DNA of 64,000 nucleotides from Neobacillus sp. PS2-9 (GTDB lineage: Bacteria; Bacillota; Bacilli; Bacillales; Cytobacillaceae). Made by a program: the position numbers and the translations under genes. This document shows, piece after piece, positions 1-8,801 of the stretch. The DNA lies in contig NZ_CP133269.1 of assembly GCF_030915525.1 (NCBI RefSeq), positions 459,001 to 523,000 of the forward strand. Direction: 5' to 3'. The notes under the pieces are model-generated. The model ran no database searches, was not told the DNA's origin, and was given only the letters and a program-made list of their open reading frames with translations. Positions within the stretch are counted from its first letter, which is position 1. Each line of letters begins with the position of its first letter.

Positions 1-31
1 ACTGCAGCGGTGAACTGAACCCTTGTTTTTA

Positions 32-961
32 TTATTTATTTTCTATCTCTAATTGTTTCTTCAAAACACTCTGTACTCGCTGTTTTTCCTCTGTAGATAC
101 AATTCCATAATAAATTTTATTGATTTTAGTTCCTTGTTCCTTTATTTCCATTTGCTGAATGTCGTTTGCTACGTCTTTATAATTCTTTTGAATGTCTAGC
201 ATCTGTTCGAAAGTAAGATTCGTTTTTACATTGCTACCAAGTGCTTTGAATATGTTTGAGTAATTAGTTAAGCTAGATAAGCTCGCGCCTTCCTTAATAA
301 CGCCTTGAATAATTTGGCGCTGTCTCATTTGTCGGCCGAAGTCTCCTCTTGGATCTTCATGTCTCATTCTTGAGTAGCTTAATGCTTTCGAACCATTTAA
401 AGTTATCGCACCTTTAGGGAATTCATATCCACCCTCAGTAAATTGTAAATCATTTTGTACGGATACTCCGCCAACCGCATCAACAATATCTTTAAAGCCT
501 TCCATATTAATTTGTACATAATAGTCAATCGGGATATCAAGGAAGTTTTCAACAGTATCCATGGCCATTGGAACGCCTCCGAAGGCATACGCATGGTTAA
601 TTTTATCCTCTTTCCCTTTTCCCACAATCTCTGTTCTAGTATCACGTGGAATACTTAGCATCTTAACAGAATGATTGTTCGGATTAACAGTTAACACAAT
701 AATCGAGTCTGACCGACCACGATCACCTTTGCGTTCATCCACTCCTAACATTAATACAGAGAAAGGATCCTTCTTCGATAACTCAACAGGCCCCTGACGT
801 TTTTCCGATTGTTTACGCTCAATTGGTTGGTGCATAGTTTCTACCGCATTTTTAAGAGAATGATAGACAGAATAAGTGTAAATTCCAACACCGATAAAGA
901 GAATTAGTAAGATAATTCCCGTTACTTTAAGCCATTTTCTCTTCTTTTTTTCAGTTTTCAT
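32..961 (-). CDS. tagU: LytR-CpsA-Psr (LCP) family wall-polymer ligase, TagU/LytR-like
   Basis: LCP enzymes transfer undecaprenyl-linked anionic polymers such as teichoic acids to peptidoglycan on the outer face of the membrane. The protein has 309 residues, close to B. subtilis TagU/LytR. A basic N-terminus is followed by one membrane anchor (about residues 11-30). The LCP domain starts near residue 66 (FSVLMLGVDERKGDRGRSD) and shows the conserved SIPRDTR segment and the Arg-rich SYSRMRHEDPRGDFGRQ motif, which bind the pyrophosphate-lipid substrate. A GGAGG site precedes the ATG. The gene ends just inside the left window edge, so downstream neighbours are unseen. Which TagTUV paralogue it matches cannot be settled here. 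Confidence 0.9.
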   Translation of the reverse strand: MKTEKKKRKWLKVTGIILLILFIGVGIYTYSVYHSLKNAVETMHQPIERKQSEKRQGPVELSKKDPFSVLMLGVDERKGDRGRSDSIIVLTVNPNNHSVKMLSIPRDTRTEIVGKGKEDKINHAYAFGGVPMAMDTVENFLDIPIDYYVQINMEGFKDIVDAVGGVSVQNDLQFTEGGYEFPKGAITLNGSKALSYSRMRHEDPRGDFGRQMRQRQIIQGVIKEGASLSSLTNYSNIFKALGSNVKTNLTFEQMLDIQKNYKDVANDIQQMEIKEQGTKINKIYYGIVSTEEKQRVQSVLKKQLEIENK

Positions 962-1291
962 CCTTTAAATCCTCCAAGATGTATATTAATCTATCAATAA
1001 TATATGGTCCGAAAGTATTTTACAATTTTTTCAAATTAGTACTTTGATATTATAAACCTTTATTACTGTAATAGGTATTATTAAAAATATCCATTTTTTG
1101 TTACGTTGATAATTTAACTATTTTACTTGGAAACTTTTATTAATGAGCTCACATAATTAGGGGATGCTATTCGAACAACAGGCTCCGGGTAGATAATTAA
1201 AGGACAACCATCCCCATAGGATCTCTAAACAATTAGTACCTTTTTCCGACACAATAAAGGGATACAAAGTTTTAAAAGTTTAGGGGGATTT
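962..1291. other. Divergent intergenic region, no gene seen
   Basis: This 330-base AT-rich gap separates the leftward LCP gene from the rightward lipoprotein gene and must hold both promoters. I see no convincing RNA gene, repeat or hairpin in it. Confidence 0.5.
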
Positions 1292-2731
1292 TTGTTGAAT
1301 AGATGGATCGAATGTATGGGGGCTTTGATTATACTAGTAATATTAACTTCATGCTCCCATTCATCTCAGAAGACAGGTAAAGATGATGTTAATCCGAATA
1401 TGTCATCGACGGAGAAAGAGATTGCCAGACAAGCGGTTTCCTATGTGAAAGCCATACAAAGCAAAGACTATCAAAAGGCATATGAAATGGTATCAGACGT
1501 ATATAAAGAAGCTGGTGTCACTATAGATGACTTTACATCGGACATAGATCAATCAACTCTTAATCTCGAAGGTTATAAGATAAGCGTTATAGGAGTGAGA
1601 GATCGGTTACCTAGAGAAACATCAAAAACGAATAAAGAGGAGAAATATTATCTCGTGTCTTTATTTTTTGATTCAAAGGGAGAAACACGAGAGGAGTATT
1701 CTCCTTATGAAAAGTCGGATGTCAAATGGGCTGGTGAGAAGATTTGGTTTCATAAGGAAAAAGGAGGATGGAAATTCTTCGCTATGGATAATCAAGAAGG
1801 TGTCACATGGAAGCCGGATGCCTATGAGGCTGCTCTTGCTTATGTCCAAGCTTTAAAGGATCAGGATGCAGAAGCGATTTCGGCAAGCTATTCTAATTTT
1901 TATAAGCAGCAGGGAGAAACGCTTGAAGATATCGGTGATCAGTTTGCGCAATCTGAAGGAAACATGGTCTCTTATACGATTAAAGAGATTACTGATGATT
2001 TACATATCGATGAAGAGGATAATGTTCTTTCTCCAGAAATGCATGACCAATTAATTAGAGTCAAAGGCAGTTATTATAAGGAGAACTATGAGGGGTTGGA
2101 TGAGCCGGAAGAGTTCAAGTTTGAGTGGTTTTTCCATTTAGAGGATGGTAAATGGAAGTATTTATTGGATGATTCCTATGAGTTTCATAATGCGGCTATT
2201 TATAGTTTTTTAGAGAATGGGTTTAAGGATGAGAATCAAGGCGAGGCTTCCTCTCAGGGTACGGCTGAAACCGAAGCGGTTGATTTTGGTAAGGATGATT
2301 GGAAAGCCAATAATATAAAGGTGATGGCTTCTGATTTTTTGACCCTTGCTGGCCAGGGGCAGATTAAGGGAATTGAGGTTTCCATTGGTGACCCAATTGG
2401 ACCGGCGATTGAGAATGTCATGGGTACGCCTGATGGGATAGGAGATGCAGAAGGTGGGCGTGTGCTTCTATATAAGAACTGTCATTGCGGGTTAGGTGTG
2501 GATTATGATTATGAGGGTTATCCTGACTCTCCGGTGTATACTCTTAATCTACCTATTCATCTATCGTATGATGAGGTGATTCATGCCTTAGGTAAACCAG
2601 ATGAGGAAGGAATGAGTGAAACGGACTCCTCGTACACGTTATATTACACGATTGGTGAACACACACTTTTTGTTCATAGAAGTGATGGAGCGTCTTCCGG
2701 TGCGCCATTTGATTCGATTACTTTAAAATAA
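1292..2731 (+). CDS. Lipoprotein with DUF4309-like C-terminus
   Basis: Secreted lipoprotein of 479 residues; biochemical role unknown. The N-terminus has a hydrophobic stretch ending in a lipobox (LTSC), so the mature protein should be anchored by a diacylglyceryl cysteine on the outer membrane face. Two NTF2-like repeats follow (about 40-160 and 170-300), each starting with a helix of the AVSYVKAIQSKDYQKAYEM type. The last 120 residues resemble DUF4309 (IGDPIGPAIENVMGTPDG, then a second ALGKPDEEG copy). Translation starts at TTG 1292 or the adjacent TTG 1295 behind TAGGGGGATT. The next gene is another lipoprotein 46 bases on, so co-transcription is likely. Confidence 0.75.
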   Translation: MLNRWIECMGALIILVILTSCSHSSQKTGKDDVNPNMSSTEKEIARQAVSYVKAIQSKDYQKAYEMVSDVYKEAGVTIDDFTSDIDQSTLNLEGYKISVIGVRDRLPRETSKTNKEEKYYLVSLFFDSKGETREEYSPYEKSDVKWAGEKIWFHKEKGGWKFFAMDNQEGVTWKPDAYEAALAYVQALKDQDAEAISASYSNFYKQQGETLEDIGDQFAQSEGNMVSYTIKEITDDLHIDEEDNVLSPEMHDQLIRVKGSYYKENYEGLDEPEEFKFEWFFHLEDGKWKYLLDDSYEFHNAAIYSFLENGFKDENQGEASSQGTAETEAVDFGKDDWKANNIKVMASDFLTLAGQGQIKGIEVSIGDPIGPAIENVMGTPDGIGDAEGGRVLLYKNCHCGLGVDYDYEGYPDSPVYTLNLPIHLSYDEVIHALGKPDEEGMSETDSSYTLYYTIGEHTLFVHRSDGASSGAPFDSITLK

Positions 2732-2777
2732 GCTAGGTTTAGATAGAGAAGATTGACAACTTTGGGGGGAATAGCAA

Positions 2778-3764
2778 GTGAGGAAGTTTGTAAAAGGGTG
2801 CAGTGTCGCTGTGTTGCTTTTAAGCTTAGTAGTGGGGTGTACCAAGCAGGAAGATATGGTCAGGGTCAATACAGATATTGTGGAGGCAATAAGGACTTGG
2901 AGTGTGTATGAGGATCAAGGAGATGCATTTCCTGAGGATGTGATTGAGATGGTGAATCACATCGATCCTACCTTTAATACCACACCGTATACTAGGGAGG
3001 AAAAGCCACAGATTATATCCAGTCACGATCTTATTTATAGCCTTAGACATGCAGAAGAGGAGGTTTCACATAAGGGCTATCTTAAGCTATATAAGGATTT
3101 TGAGAAACGGTATAATTCGATCACTCAAGTGAAAAAGGATCCCATTACGGCGATGGATAAACTGGAAGATGAGTTGAATGGGTTTCGATCCGTTATTCCA
3201 AATTCAAATAAAGATCTCTATTTTCATGGACAGGTATGTACCATCATTGATGAAATCAACTGGTATCGAGAGAAGTATGAAAAAGGGGACAAGGAAGATG
3301 AATCGTGGAGGGAAGAGGAGATTGCTACTCGTTTAGCGATGCTGGCTGTGGTGGCTGAACTGGTTAATGATCACCCGGATATTCTTGAATTTGATAGGAA
3401 TTCTGACTTCCAACAGTATGTGTCTGACTTTGTTTCGGGGCTTGAAATGAAAGCGAACTTTCAAACGGAGGCACCAGTCAATGAGATTGTGGAGCAGCCT
3501 GCTGTGACGGAGCCTACTACGACGGATGAAGATGAGAAGAATGCAGCGCTCAATAAGGCCATGGCGATTGTAAATGAGAAGATTGAAGGGATTGCCAGCA
3601 TTGTTGCATATGATGGGGATTTAGATACCAATGGTCAAACCTATTATGCCTTTTACTGCACAAGAGACGACGGGTCTGGCGATTTCAGGCTATTCGTGAA
3701 TTCGGGGGATTTTAAGGTGTATAAAGATGATCAAGGCTTTGATTCGGAATGGGTGCCTGAATAA
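2778..3764 (+). CDS. Putative lipoprotein, unknown function
   Basis: A 328-residue exported protein I cannot assign to a family. The GTG start follows a TTTGGGGGGA ribosome site. The signal peptide ends in a lipobox (VVGC). The middle is acidic and helical with many charged residues; a Thr/Pro/Glu-rich linker (about 230-245) leads to a small C-terminal domain with alternating strands (IASIVAYDGDLDTNGQTYY). It lies directly behind the preceding lipoprotein gene and probably shares its transcript. Function is not inferable beyond cell-surface location. Confidence 0.65.
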   Translation: MRKFVKGCSVAVLLLSLVVGCTKQEDMVRVNTDIVEAIRTWSVYEDQGDAFPEDVIEMVNHIDPTFNTTPYTREEKPQIISSHDLIYSLRHAEEEVSHKGYLKLYKDFEKRYNSITQVKKDPITAMDKLEDELNGFRSVIPNSNKDLYFHGQVCTIIDEINWYREKYEKGDKEDESWREEEIATRLAMLAVVAELVNDHPDILEFDRNSDFQQYVSDFVSGLEMKANFQTEAPVNEIVEQPAVTEPTTTDEDEKNAALNKAMAIVNEKIEGIASIVAYDGDLDTNGQTYYAFYCTRDDGSGDFRLFVNSGDFKVYKDDQGFDSEWVPE

Positions 3765-4096
3765 GGAGACCTGTTTATGAAGGGGACAAGAGGGGAATCA
3801 TAATGGACCTTTTGGATATGATCAGGATCAATATGGACAACATGACGGTAATCATTTGTTGGTTCCAAAGGCTGGCTGAACTCATAACAGGAATGGGAGT
3901 TGGGTGCACGCTTGGCTTTTCAAAAACCATGGGGACGGTTCTGGTGGCATTAGTTAAAGCCACCAGAACCGTCCCTGTGGTATGTCTAGTATATCCTCGC
4001 CATCACAAATACCCGCTTAACACTTATCCTTGACACCGCATGGAGCCCATATTTAATAGTTTCGTGATCGTCCTAAGAATGAGAAAAGCTAAGGAT
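3765..4096. other. Intergenic stretch with a coding-like remnant and a short repeat
   Basis: Positions 3781-3879 read without stops in one frame as a Gly/Asn/Asp/Gln-rich peptide (GPFGYDQDQYGQHDGNH) but have no start codon. This looks like the leftover end of a decayed gene. A family (i) repeat follows at 3928-3983. A short open frame beginning at 3803 is not supported by a ribosome site. Confidence 0.35.
3928..3983. repeat. Short inverted-repeat element, family (i)
   Basis: GGGACGGTTCTGGTGGC is followed after a 10-base loop by its near-perfect complement GCCACCAGAACCGTCCC. The element is a long hairpin of about 56 bases between genes and a full-length minimal copy of the family seen many times in this window. 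Confidence 0.85.
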
Positions 4097-4954
4097 TTAG
4101 GAGGCATTTAAATATGTACACAGTTCTTCATATGCACTATTAATTTCTTTGAACTTTTGATCTGACTTCAAATAAACATCCGGGTGGTATTTTTTAGCCA
4201 GCACTTTGTATTGCTTTTTTATGACGTTTAGATCTCTTTCATTTGAAGGTAATTCAAGTATAGTTAGTAATTGTTCAATATTGTTATTCGTTCTTTCTAA
4301 CAAATAATCGTGGGAATATTTATTTACTAAATCTACAGCAATGGACCATATCTTTTCATATTCTACTTCTAAATTCGTAGTCTCTCCAACTTCAATTGCT
4401 TCTTTTCCATGCCGGAAGATGATCTTCCTCTTCAGCATCATATTAAATACCAAAAGTCCTATTAAAAATTCAAAGGTAGTTTTTTGACTTTTTTCATCCA
4501 TATTCAATCGGGCTTGCTCGTCTAAAATATAATTGATGGTTCTTGCAAGGCTAATATCACGATAAGATTTGTGACTAAAGAACTGACCATTCTTTTCAAT
4601 CACGGAAAATTTTTCGTTATTAATGGTAAAGGAAGTAGGAACCATTCTATTATCTGTTGACTTTACTAGGTTGATAGATAACTGACCACTAGAATTTTGG
4701 ATGGATAGTGTGCCGGCACCGTATCCCCAAAAAAATCCTTGACTTAGAGGATAACTATACACCGGCCCCTTTACATAAACATTCACATCCTCCAAATAGG
4801 AACCAGTTTCAAATTCCCCGTATATATTAATGAAATTTGTATTTGATGATGTCGTTTGAACATAACTGTTTTGATTTCTACTAGTACTGGATGAACCAGA
4901 ACTAGAGGAAAAAATAAGCCATAAACCAATAATGATTAAAATGAAAATGAACAT
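4097..4954 (-). CDS. Membrane-anchored protein with C-terminal J-domain
   Basis: A 285-residue protein with one N-terminal membrane segment (residues 2-16), then a Ser/Thr/Asn-rich linker, a beta-rich middle part (about 40-120), a helical region, and a C-terminal J-domain (about 225-285). The J-domain has the diagnostic HPD at 257-259 in KKYHPDVY and the following KFKEINSAYEEL helix. J-domains stimulate the ATPase of Hsp70 partners; a terminal J-domain on a membrane anchor suggests local recruitment of such a partner. A GGGGG ribosome site precedes the ATG. The gene diverges from the dynamin/HerA operon across a 584-base gap, so the two may be co-regulated; a functional link is inference. Confidence 0.8.
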   Translation of the reverse strand: MFIFILIIIGLWLIFSSSSGSSSTSRNQNSYVQTTSSNTNFINIYGEFETGSYLEDVNVYVKGPVYSYPLSQGFFWGYGAGTLSIQNSSGQLSINLVKSTDNRMVPTSFTINNEKFSVIEKNGQFFSHKSYRDISLARTINYILDEQARLNMDEKSQKTTFEFLIGLLVFNMMLKRKIIFRHGKEAIEVGETTNLEVEYEKIWSIAVDLVNKYSHDYLLERTNNNIEQLLTILELPSNERDLNVIKKQYKVLAKKYHPDVYLKSDQKFKEINSAYEELCTYLNAS

Positions 4955-5259
4955 TTTATATTTTCCCCCTATTATTAATACGACAAATTAACTATATCTT
5001 TCTAGTTTATACCATATTCTTTTTGTCTGATTCACTCGATTTTTGTCGAAACTAGGAAAAATAGTGTATATCTATAGAACTCCCGAAAGGAATTTTAGAA
5101 ACTAGGAGAAGATACGGTTCAACCCAAAATCATAAAATTAAATATAAAATTGCTTTTTCCGAAAATTAATAATGACACTTTAACTACTTAAAGTTCGAAA
5201 ATTGTAACAAAATGGCTAATAGTGTAGAAACATGATTAACAAAATAGTAAAATAATACT

Positions 5260-5403
5260 AAAGAAAAATATGGATATTGATAGGGGCTAAATTCAGATAG
5301 GTAGTGGCTCAAAGACACAGGCAAAAAATTGCATGGTAGATTGGTAACAACCAAAGATGGATTTAGATGTAGTAAACCTATTTTTGGATAAATAGGTTTT
5401 TTT
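5260..5403 (+). ncRNA. Candidate leader RNA or small RNA ending in a terminator
   Basis: Upstream of the large operon, a stretch of compact small inverted repeats (for example TTGG-TAACAA-CCAA at 5341-5354) runs into a strong terminator at 5374-5403. This arrangement fits either a free small RNA or a terminating leader (attenuator or riboswitch). Fragments such as GGCTCAAAG and ATGGTAG vaguely recall the class I c-di-GMP aptamer, but the full conserved core is not present, so I do not name a class. Confidence 0.35.
5374..5403 (+). terminator. Rho-independent terminator ahead of the nine-gene operon
   Basis: A perfect 10-bp stem (AAACCTATTT / AAATAGGTTT) with a 6-base loop is followed by a T run. 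It points toward the operon and ends 135 bases before its first start codon. Confidence 0.75.
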
Positions 5404-5435
5404 GTGTTGTAAACGAATAATTACCTTCTGAATTC

Positions 5436-5471
5436 ACCTAATATTTGAAAAATGGATTTCCTATGTTAGGT
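5436..5471. promoter_or_regulatory. Inverted repeat, candidate operator of the nine-gene operon
   Basis: ACCTAATAT at 5436-5444 and ATGTTAGGT at 5463-5471 form a 9-bp dyad with one mismatch around an 18-base centre. It sits between the leader terminator and the first gene, where a promoter is expected. No regulator gene is adjacent. Confidence 0.35.
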
Positions 5472-5538
5472 AGATATATAGCTAAAGTTTGTCAGATGTA
5501 TTCAAGTTATGGCATTAAATCAAAGGGGAGTCTTGTGA

Positions 5539-6171
5539 ATGGTGATTGATACGGAAAAAACTCTATCAGAAATAAATGAAGTAACATTGTTATTGAATTC
5601 AAATATGAATGACACGAAGCGTGCGGCAGATGAGGGTAAGAGAGCTTTAATAGACGGAGTTCAGGAACTTACTAAAATAAACGAAGATGTAAAACAAGAG
5701 ATTAAAAAAATAGAGACACAATTTTCTACTAAAGTCCAAAAGCTTGAAACGAATCTGCAACAAAAGTTGAAGGAAACATCTAGCTTCACGAATCTTTCGC
5801 TTAAAAATGAACATAGTGACCTTCGACAAAAGTTAGATGCTAACATACAAGAAACGAAGGAGATTATTTCACAAAGCCAAAAGGAGCAAGTGAAATCCTT
5901 CCAAAAGGTATACAGCATGCTCGAGGAAAGTATGAAGACTCAAAAAGATATGATTCTATATCTGAATGAAAGAATAGGAGATGGCTTTGATAAAACAGAA
6001 AAAAATCATAAGAAGTTATCAAACTTAGTAACGGAGTTAAGGACAACCGTGACGATTGAAAGTGATAAATTAACAAAAGCTATGCTGGAGCAACACCAGA
6101 TACTTAAAAAGAGTCATCGAAAATGGTTTATCTTCTTAATCATTTTTATTTTCTTAGGGTACTTTATTTAA
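5539..6171 (+). CDS. Coiled-coil protein with C-terminal membrane anchor
   Basis: First gene of the operon: 210 residues, nearly all predicted long charged helix with heptad-like spacing (about 5-185). A basic stretch (KKSHRKW) and one hydrophobic segment at the extreme C-terminus (about 193-210, WFIFLIIFIFLGYFI) give a tail-anchored topology with the coiled coil in the cytoplasm. AAAGGGGAG precedes the ATG. Only 12 bases separate it from the GTPase gene. It could be a membrane tether or scaffold for the GTPases; no named family recognised. Confidence 0.7.
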   Translation: MVIDTEKTLSEINEVTLLLNSNMNDTKRAADEGKRALIDGVQELTKINEDVKQEIKKIETQFSTKVQKLETNLQQKLKETSSFTNLSLKNEHSDLRQKLDANIQETKEIISQSQKEQVKSFQKVYSMLEESMKTQKDMILYLNERIGDGFDKTEKNHKKLSNLVTELRTTVTIESDKLTKAMLEQHQILKKSHRKWFIFLIIFIFLGYFI

Positions 6172-6183
6172 AAGGAGAAAATC

Positions 6184-7740
6184 ATGAAAGTACAAGTTGT
6201 TTTTACAGGCAAAGATATCTTGATTATTAGTAATGAAGGTAAAGAAACTTTACCTCCATATTTTTACTATAATAAAAACAGTATCGTGATTGGGAAACAA
6301 GTTCAAGACTCTATTAATCTATATTACAAATACATATATAATGTTTTTCTCGAAAAAAATGAACAGCTGCAAGCCAGCTTTTTTAAAAAGCTAGAAGAGT
6401 ATCTAGTTCACAAGTATAAAGTGGAATCCTTTTTGGTAGATGTGGATCCACTTTGCAAACATTTAATGCTGCCTATAAAAAAGTACCTACCTTCTGCTGT
6501 GGTGAAAGAAAGTAGAAATATTTCAGGGAGGATCCTGCCTGATGAATTAAAGCAACATCTCTATAATGCATTTTCCTCAGTCATAGCTAATGAATTGATT
6601 CGAAGTGGGAAAGTCAGAGGGGGGTTGTACGATAAAATCTATGAAATAATTTTTTTAAACATTCCTTTTTATATAGATGGACTACTGAGAATTGGCAAAT
6701 CGAAAGTTTCACTGAAGATAGTCGATCCAATTCAATCAAAGGTTATTGTCATTAACGAAGAAATGACTACCGATCTTCCTGCCTTAAAGAAACTTACTTC
6801 TATCTACCAATATAGCTACAAGAATAATCAGGAAATTAACGAAGCTCTCTACAAGTTGTATGATGATCAGTTTAAAGTCACCTTCTTAAGTCCATTTTCT
6901 TATGGGAAGTCTACCTTAATAAATGGTCTAATAGGCTCAAAAATGTTAAATATGGACATACGAGCTGAAACAGCCATTCTTACTAAAATAGTTAGCGCTC
7001 CAGATTCCCGTTTGTTTGTGAAGTACGCCGACCAGCGGGTGGTAATGTATACCTATGAGAATGAGGAACAGTTAAGGGAAATGTTAAAAGATTTAACCGG
7101 TGTACGTAGCACACAAGCACCAGTTGAGGTACAAATTTTTTGTAAGCTTGACCATCTTCCAGGTGTCACCATCATTGATGCTCCGGGGCTACATTCCCGT
7201 CATGATGATCATGATGAAAAAGCATTTGAAGCCTTACAACTTAGTGATTTAGCTCTCTTTTTAATTAATCCATCACATATTGGAAATGCCAATTTTTCAG
7301 TGCAAATTAGAGAATTTCTTCAGGAGATTAAGGAGCAAAACAAAAAATTTGGCTTTATTCTGTCGAGACTGGATTTACACAGTGAAGATTACGATGTGAT
7401 TATGAAGGAAATGGAGCATGTATTGAAGGATCTTGCGCCTAGTTATCCTCTTAGTCAGGTGCTATTTATTTCAGGGTTCTTTGCTCTCTATGGGAAGCTA
7501 TTAGCCGAAGGGAAAATAGATGTCCAAGATGTGAGAAGGAATAGAAGTTTATTTGTTATTGAAGAAGATGACATTATTATGGGACGTGGGCTGGAAAAAC
7601 ATCATGCCCAGTCGTTAATTGATTTTAGTTCCATTCATCTTTTAGAGACTTTTATCAGAGAAAGAGGTGAGTATCATACAAACCAATTCGATTTGGATTG
7701 TAGAGAACGAGAGACAGCTGCAGTCCCTATGCTATCTTAA
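6184..7740 (+). CDS. Dynamin-like GTPase with unusual N-terminal domain
   Basis: A 518-residue protein. The G-domain starts near residue 230: P-loop SPFSYGKST at 236-244, the switch I motif DIRAET as in the downstream dynamin, G3 DAPG at 332-335, and a weak G4 (SRLD at 394-397, where N/TKxD is usual). Nucleotide specificity may therefore be altered. The 225 residues before it are not dynamin-like; the start (NEGKETLPPYF then NSIVIGKQVQDS) recalls the beginning of Hsp70-type folds, which is an inference. The AAAAGGAGAAAATC ribosome site fixes the start. The gene runs 74 bases into the next gene in another frame; the two may be one protein split by a frameshift. Confidence 0.75.
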   Translation: MKVQVVFTGKDILIISNEGKETLPPYFYYNKNSIVIGKQVQDSINLYYKYIYNVFLEKNEQLQASFFKKLEEYLVHKYKVESFLVDVDPLCKHLMLPIKKYLPSAVVKESRNISGRILPDELKQHLYNAFSSVIANELIRSGKVRGGLYDKIYEIIFLNIPFYIDGLLRIGKSKVSLKIVDPIQSKVIVINEEMTTDLPALKKLTSIYQYSYKNNQEINEALYKLYDDQFKVTFLSPFSYGKSTLINGLIGSKMLNMDIRAETAILTKIVSAPDSRLFVKYADQRVVMYTYENEEQLREMLKDLTGVRSTQAPVEVQIFCKLDHLPGVTIIDAPGLHSRHDDHDEKAFEALQLSDLALFLINPSHIGNANFSVQIREFLQEIKEQNKKFGFILSRLDLHSEDYDVIMKEMEHVLKDLAPSYPLSQVLFISGFFALYGKLLAEGKIDVQDVRRNRSLFVIEEDDIIMGRGLEKHHAQSLIDFSSIHLLETFIRERGEYHTNQFDLDCRERETAAVPMLS

Positions 7741-8794
7741 ATCAAATCTACATTATAAGGAAGTTACGCTTCAAAGTGATTGTGAAATTCAAACATTACC
7801 TTCTTATGATATGGTGTTCTTTTTAATCACAGCTACACAAATAGGAAATCGTTTTTTCATCGATGCTTTAAATGAAATTCTTCGTATACGAAAGAATAGC
7901 AAAACGATTTTTTTAGCAATTGATGAGTATTATCGTCTCAGCGAAGATGAAGTGTCTAAAGTCCTTTTAGAGTTAAAAACAGCAGTAAAACCGTTGATCT
8001 CACAACCGACTATCTTTTTGGTTTCTTCTTATTATGCAGAGCTTGCTTTTCGCTATGAGAAGAAAGACCTTACTTTAGAAGAATTGCAACGGAATCGTGA
8101 ATTGAGGTTCCTTGATGCAGAAGGTGAATGGGTTACGGGAAGAACGATTACACATCAGCATCTATCTTACTTATATGAGATTAGTAGAATAGATTCTTTG
8201 GTAGATTTAAATCAAAGCTTCTCTGAAGGAATAAAAAGTACAGGAATTGATGTTACAAAGAAGAATTGGCTCGTAGTCGGCCCACAGCAATCCGGTAGAA
8301 GCACTGTTACAGAGCTACTCCAGAATCAGTTGGGAGAAAGTGTCTCAGTCATGGAATCCCTGTCGGAACAGAGTAGAGTGGAGGATTATTATGATGGATT
8401 GATCCTCGTTTTGGATTTAGATAGATACCGCAGTTTGGAATATCTAGAGGAAATTTATTCTACCTATGTGGGCCTGGAGAAAATCATTTTAGTCAATAAG
8501 ATTGATCATTTTATGTATGAATACAATAGTCAAAGCTTATTAACGATGGAAGTGACAAAGGACATTCGCCGTTATACAAGTGATCCGATTTACTTTATTT
8601 CAGCCTATTACTTTAGGGAATATCTCAAACTACAAAATGAAGAAATCAGCATAGAAGAGATTATCGAGAATCCAGAAATTATTTTAGTTGATTCCTCTAA
8701 TTATCCAATATCAAAAGAAAGAAATAAACGAAAGCTTCCAGAATTATTACTTACTCATTCGGGCTTTCAACCATTACTACTAAACTGGGAGTGA
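7667..8794 (+). CDS. Degenerate double GTPase-like protein
   Basis: A 375-residue continuation in the +1 frame relative to the preceding gene. It contains two modules with the same layout as the upstream G-domain. The first (about 8-180) has a beta1-like start (SIWIVENERQ) without any P-loop. The second (about 199-375) has a P-loop-like GPQQSGRST (205-213, Arg replacing the catalytic Lys) and an intact NKID at 277-280. Both are probably non-hydrolytic or structural. The GTG at 7667 lies directly against AAAGAGG, too close for good initiation, so translation may come from frameshifting or coupling. The reading frame is open back to 7646. Confidence 0.6.
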   Translation: MSIIQTNSIWIVENERQLQSLCYLKSNLHYKEVTLQSDCEIQTLPSYDMVFFLITATQIGNRFFIDALNEILRIRKNSKTIFLAIDEYYRLSEDEVSKVLLELKTAVKPLISQPTIFLVSSYYAELAFRYEKKDLTLEELQRNRELRFLDAEGEWVTGRTITHQHLSYLYEISRIDSLVDLNQSFSEGIKSTGIDVTKKNWLVVGPQQSGRSTVTELLQNQLGESVSVMESLSEQSRVEDYYDGLILVLDLDRYRSLEYLEEIYSTYVGLEKIILVNKIDHFMYEYNSQSLLTMEVTKDIRRYTSDPIYFISAYYFREYLKLQNEEISIEEIIENPEIILVDSSNYPISKERNKRKLPELLLTHSGFQPLLLNWE

Positions 8795-8801
8795 CAAACA
8801 G

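Noticed and set aside
3803..4033. Open frame crossing the first family (i) repeat
   Set aside because: A third of it is the inverted repeat; a better coding-like remnant lies in another frame.
5260..5403. Class I c-di-GMP (GEMM) riboswitch
   Set aside because: Only short fragments resemble the consensus; the conserved order and paired regions could not be laid out, so it stays an unnamed leader.
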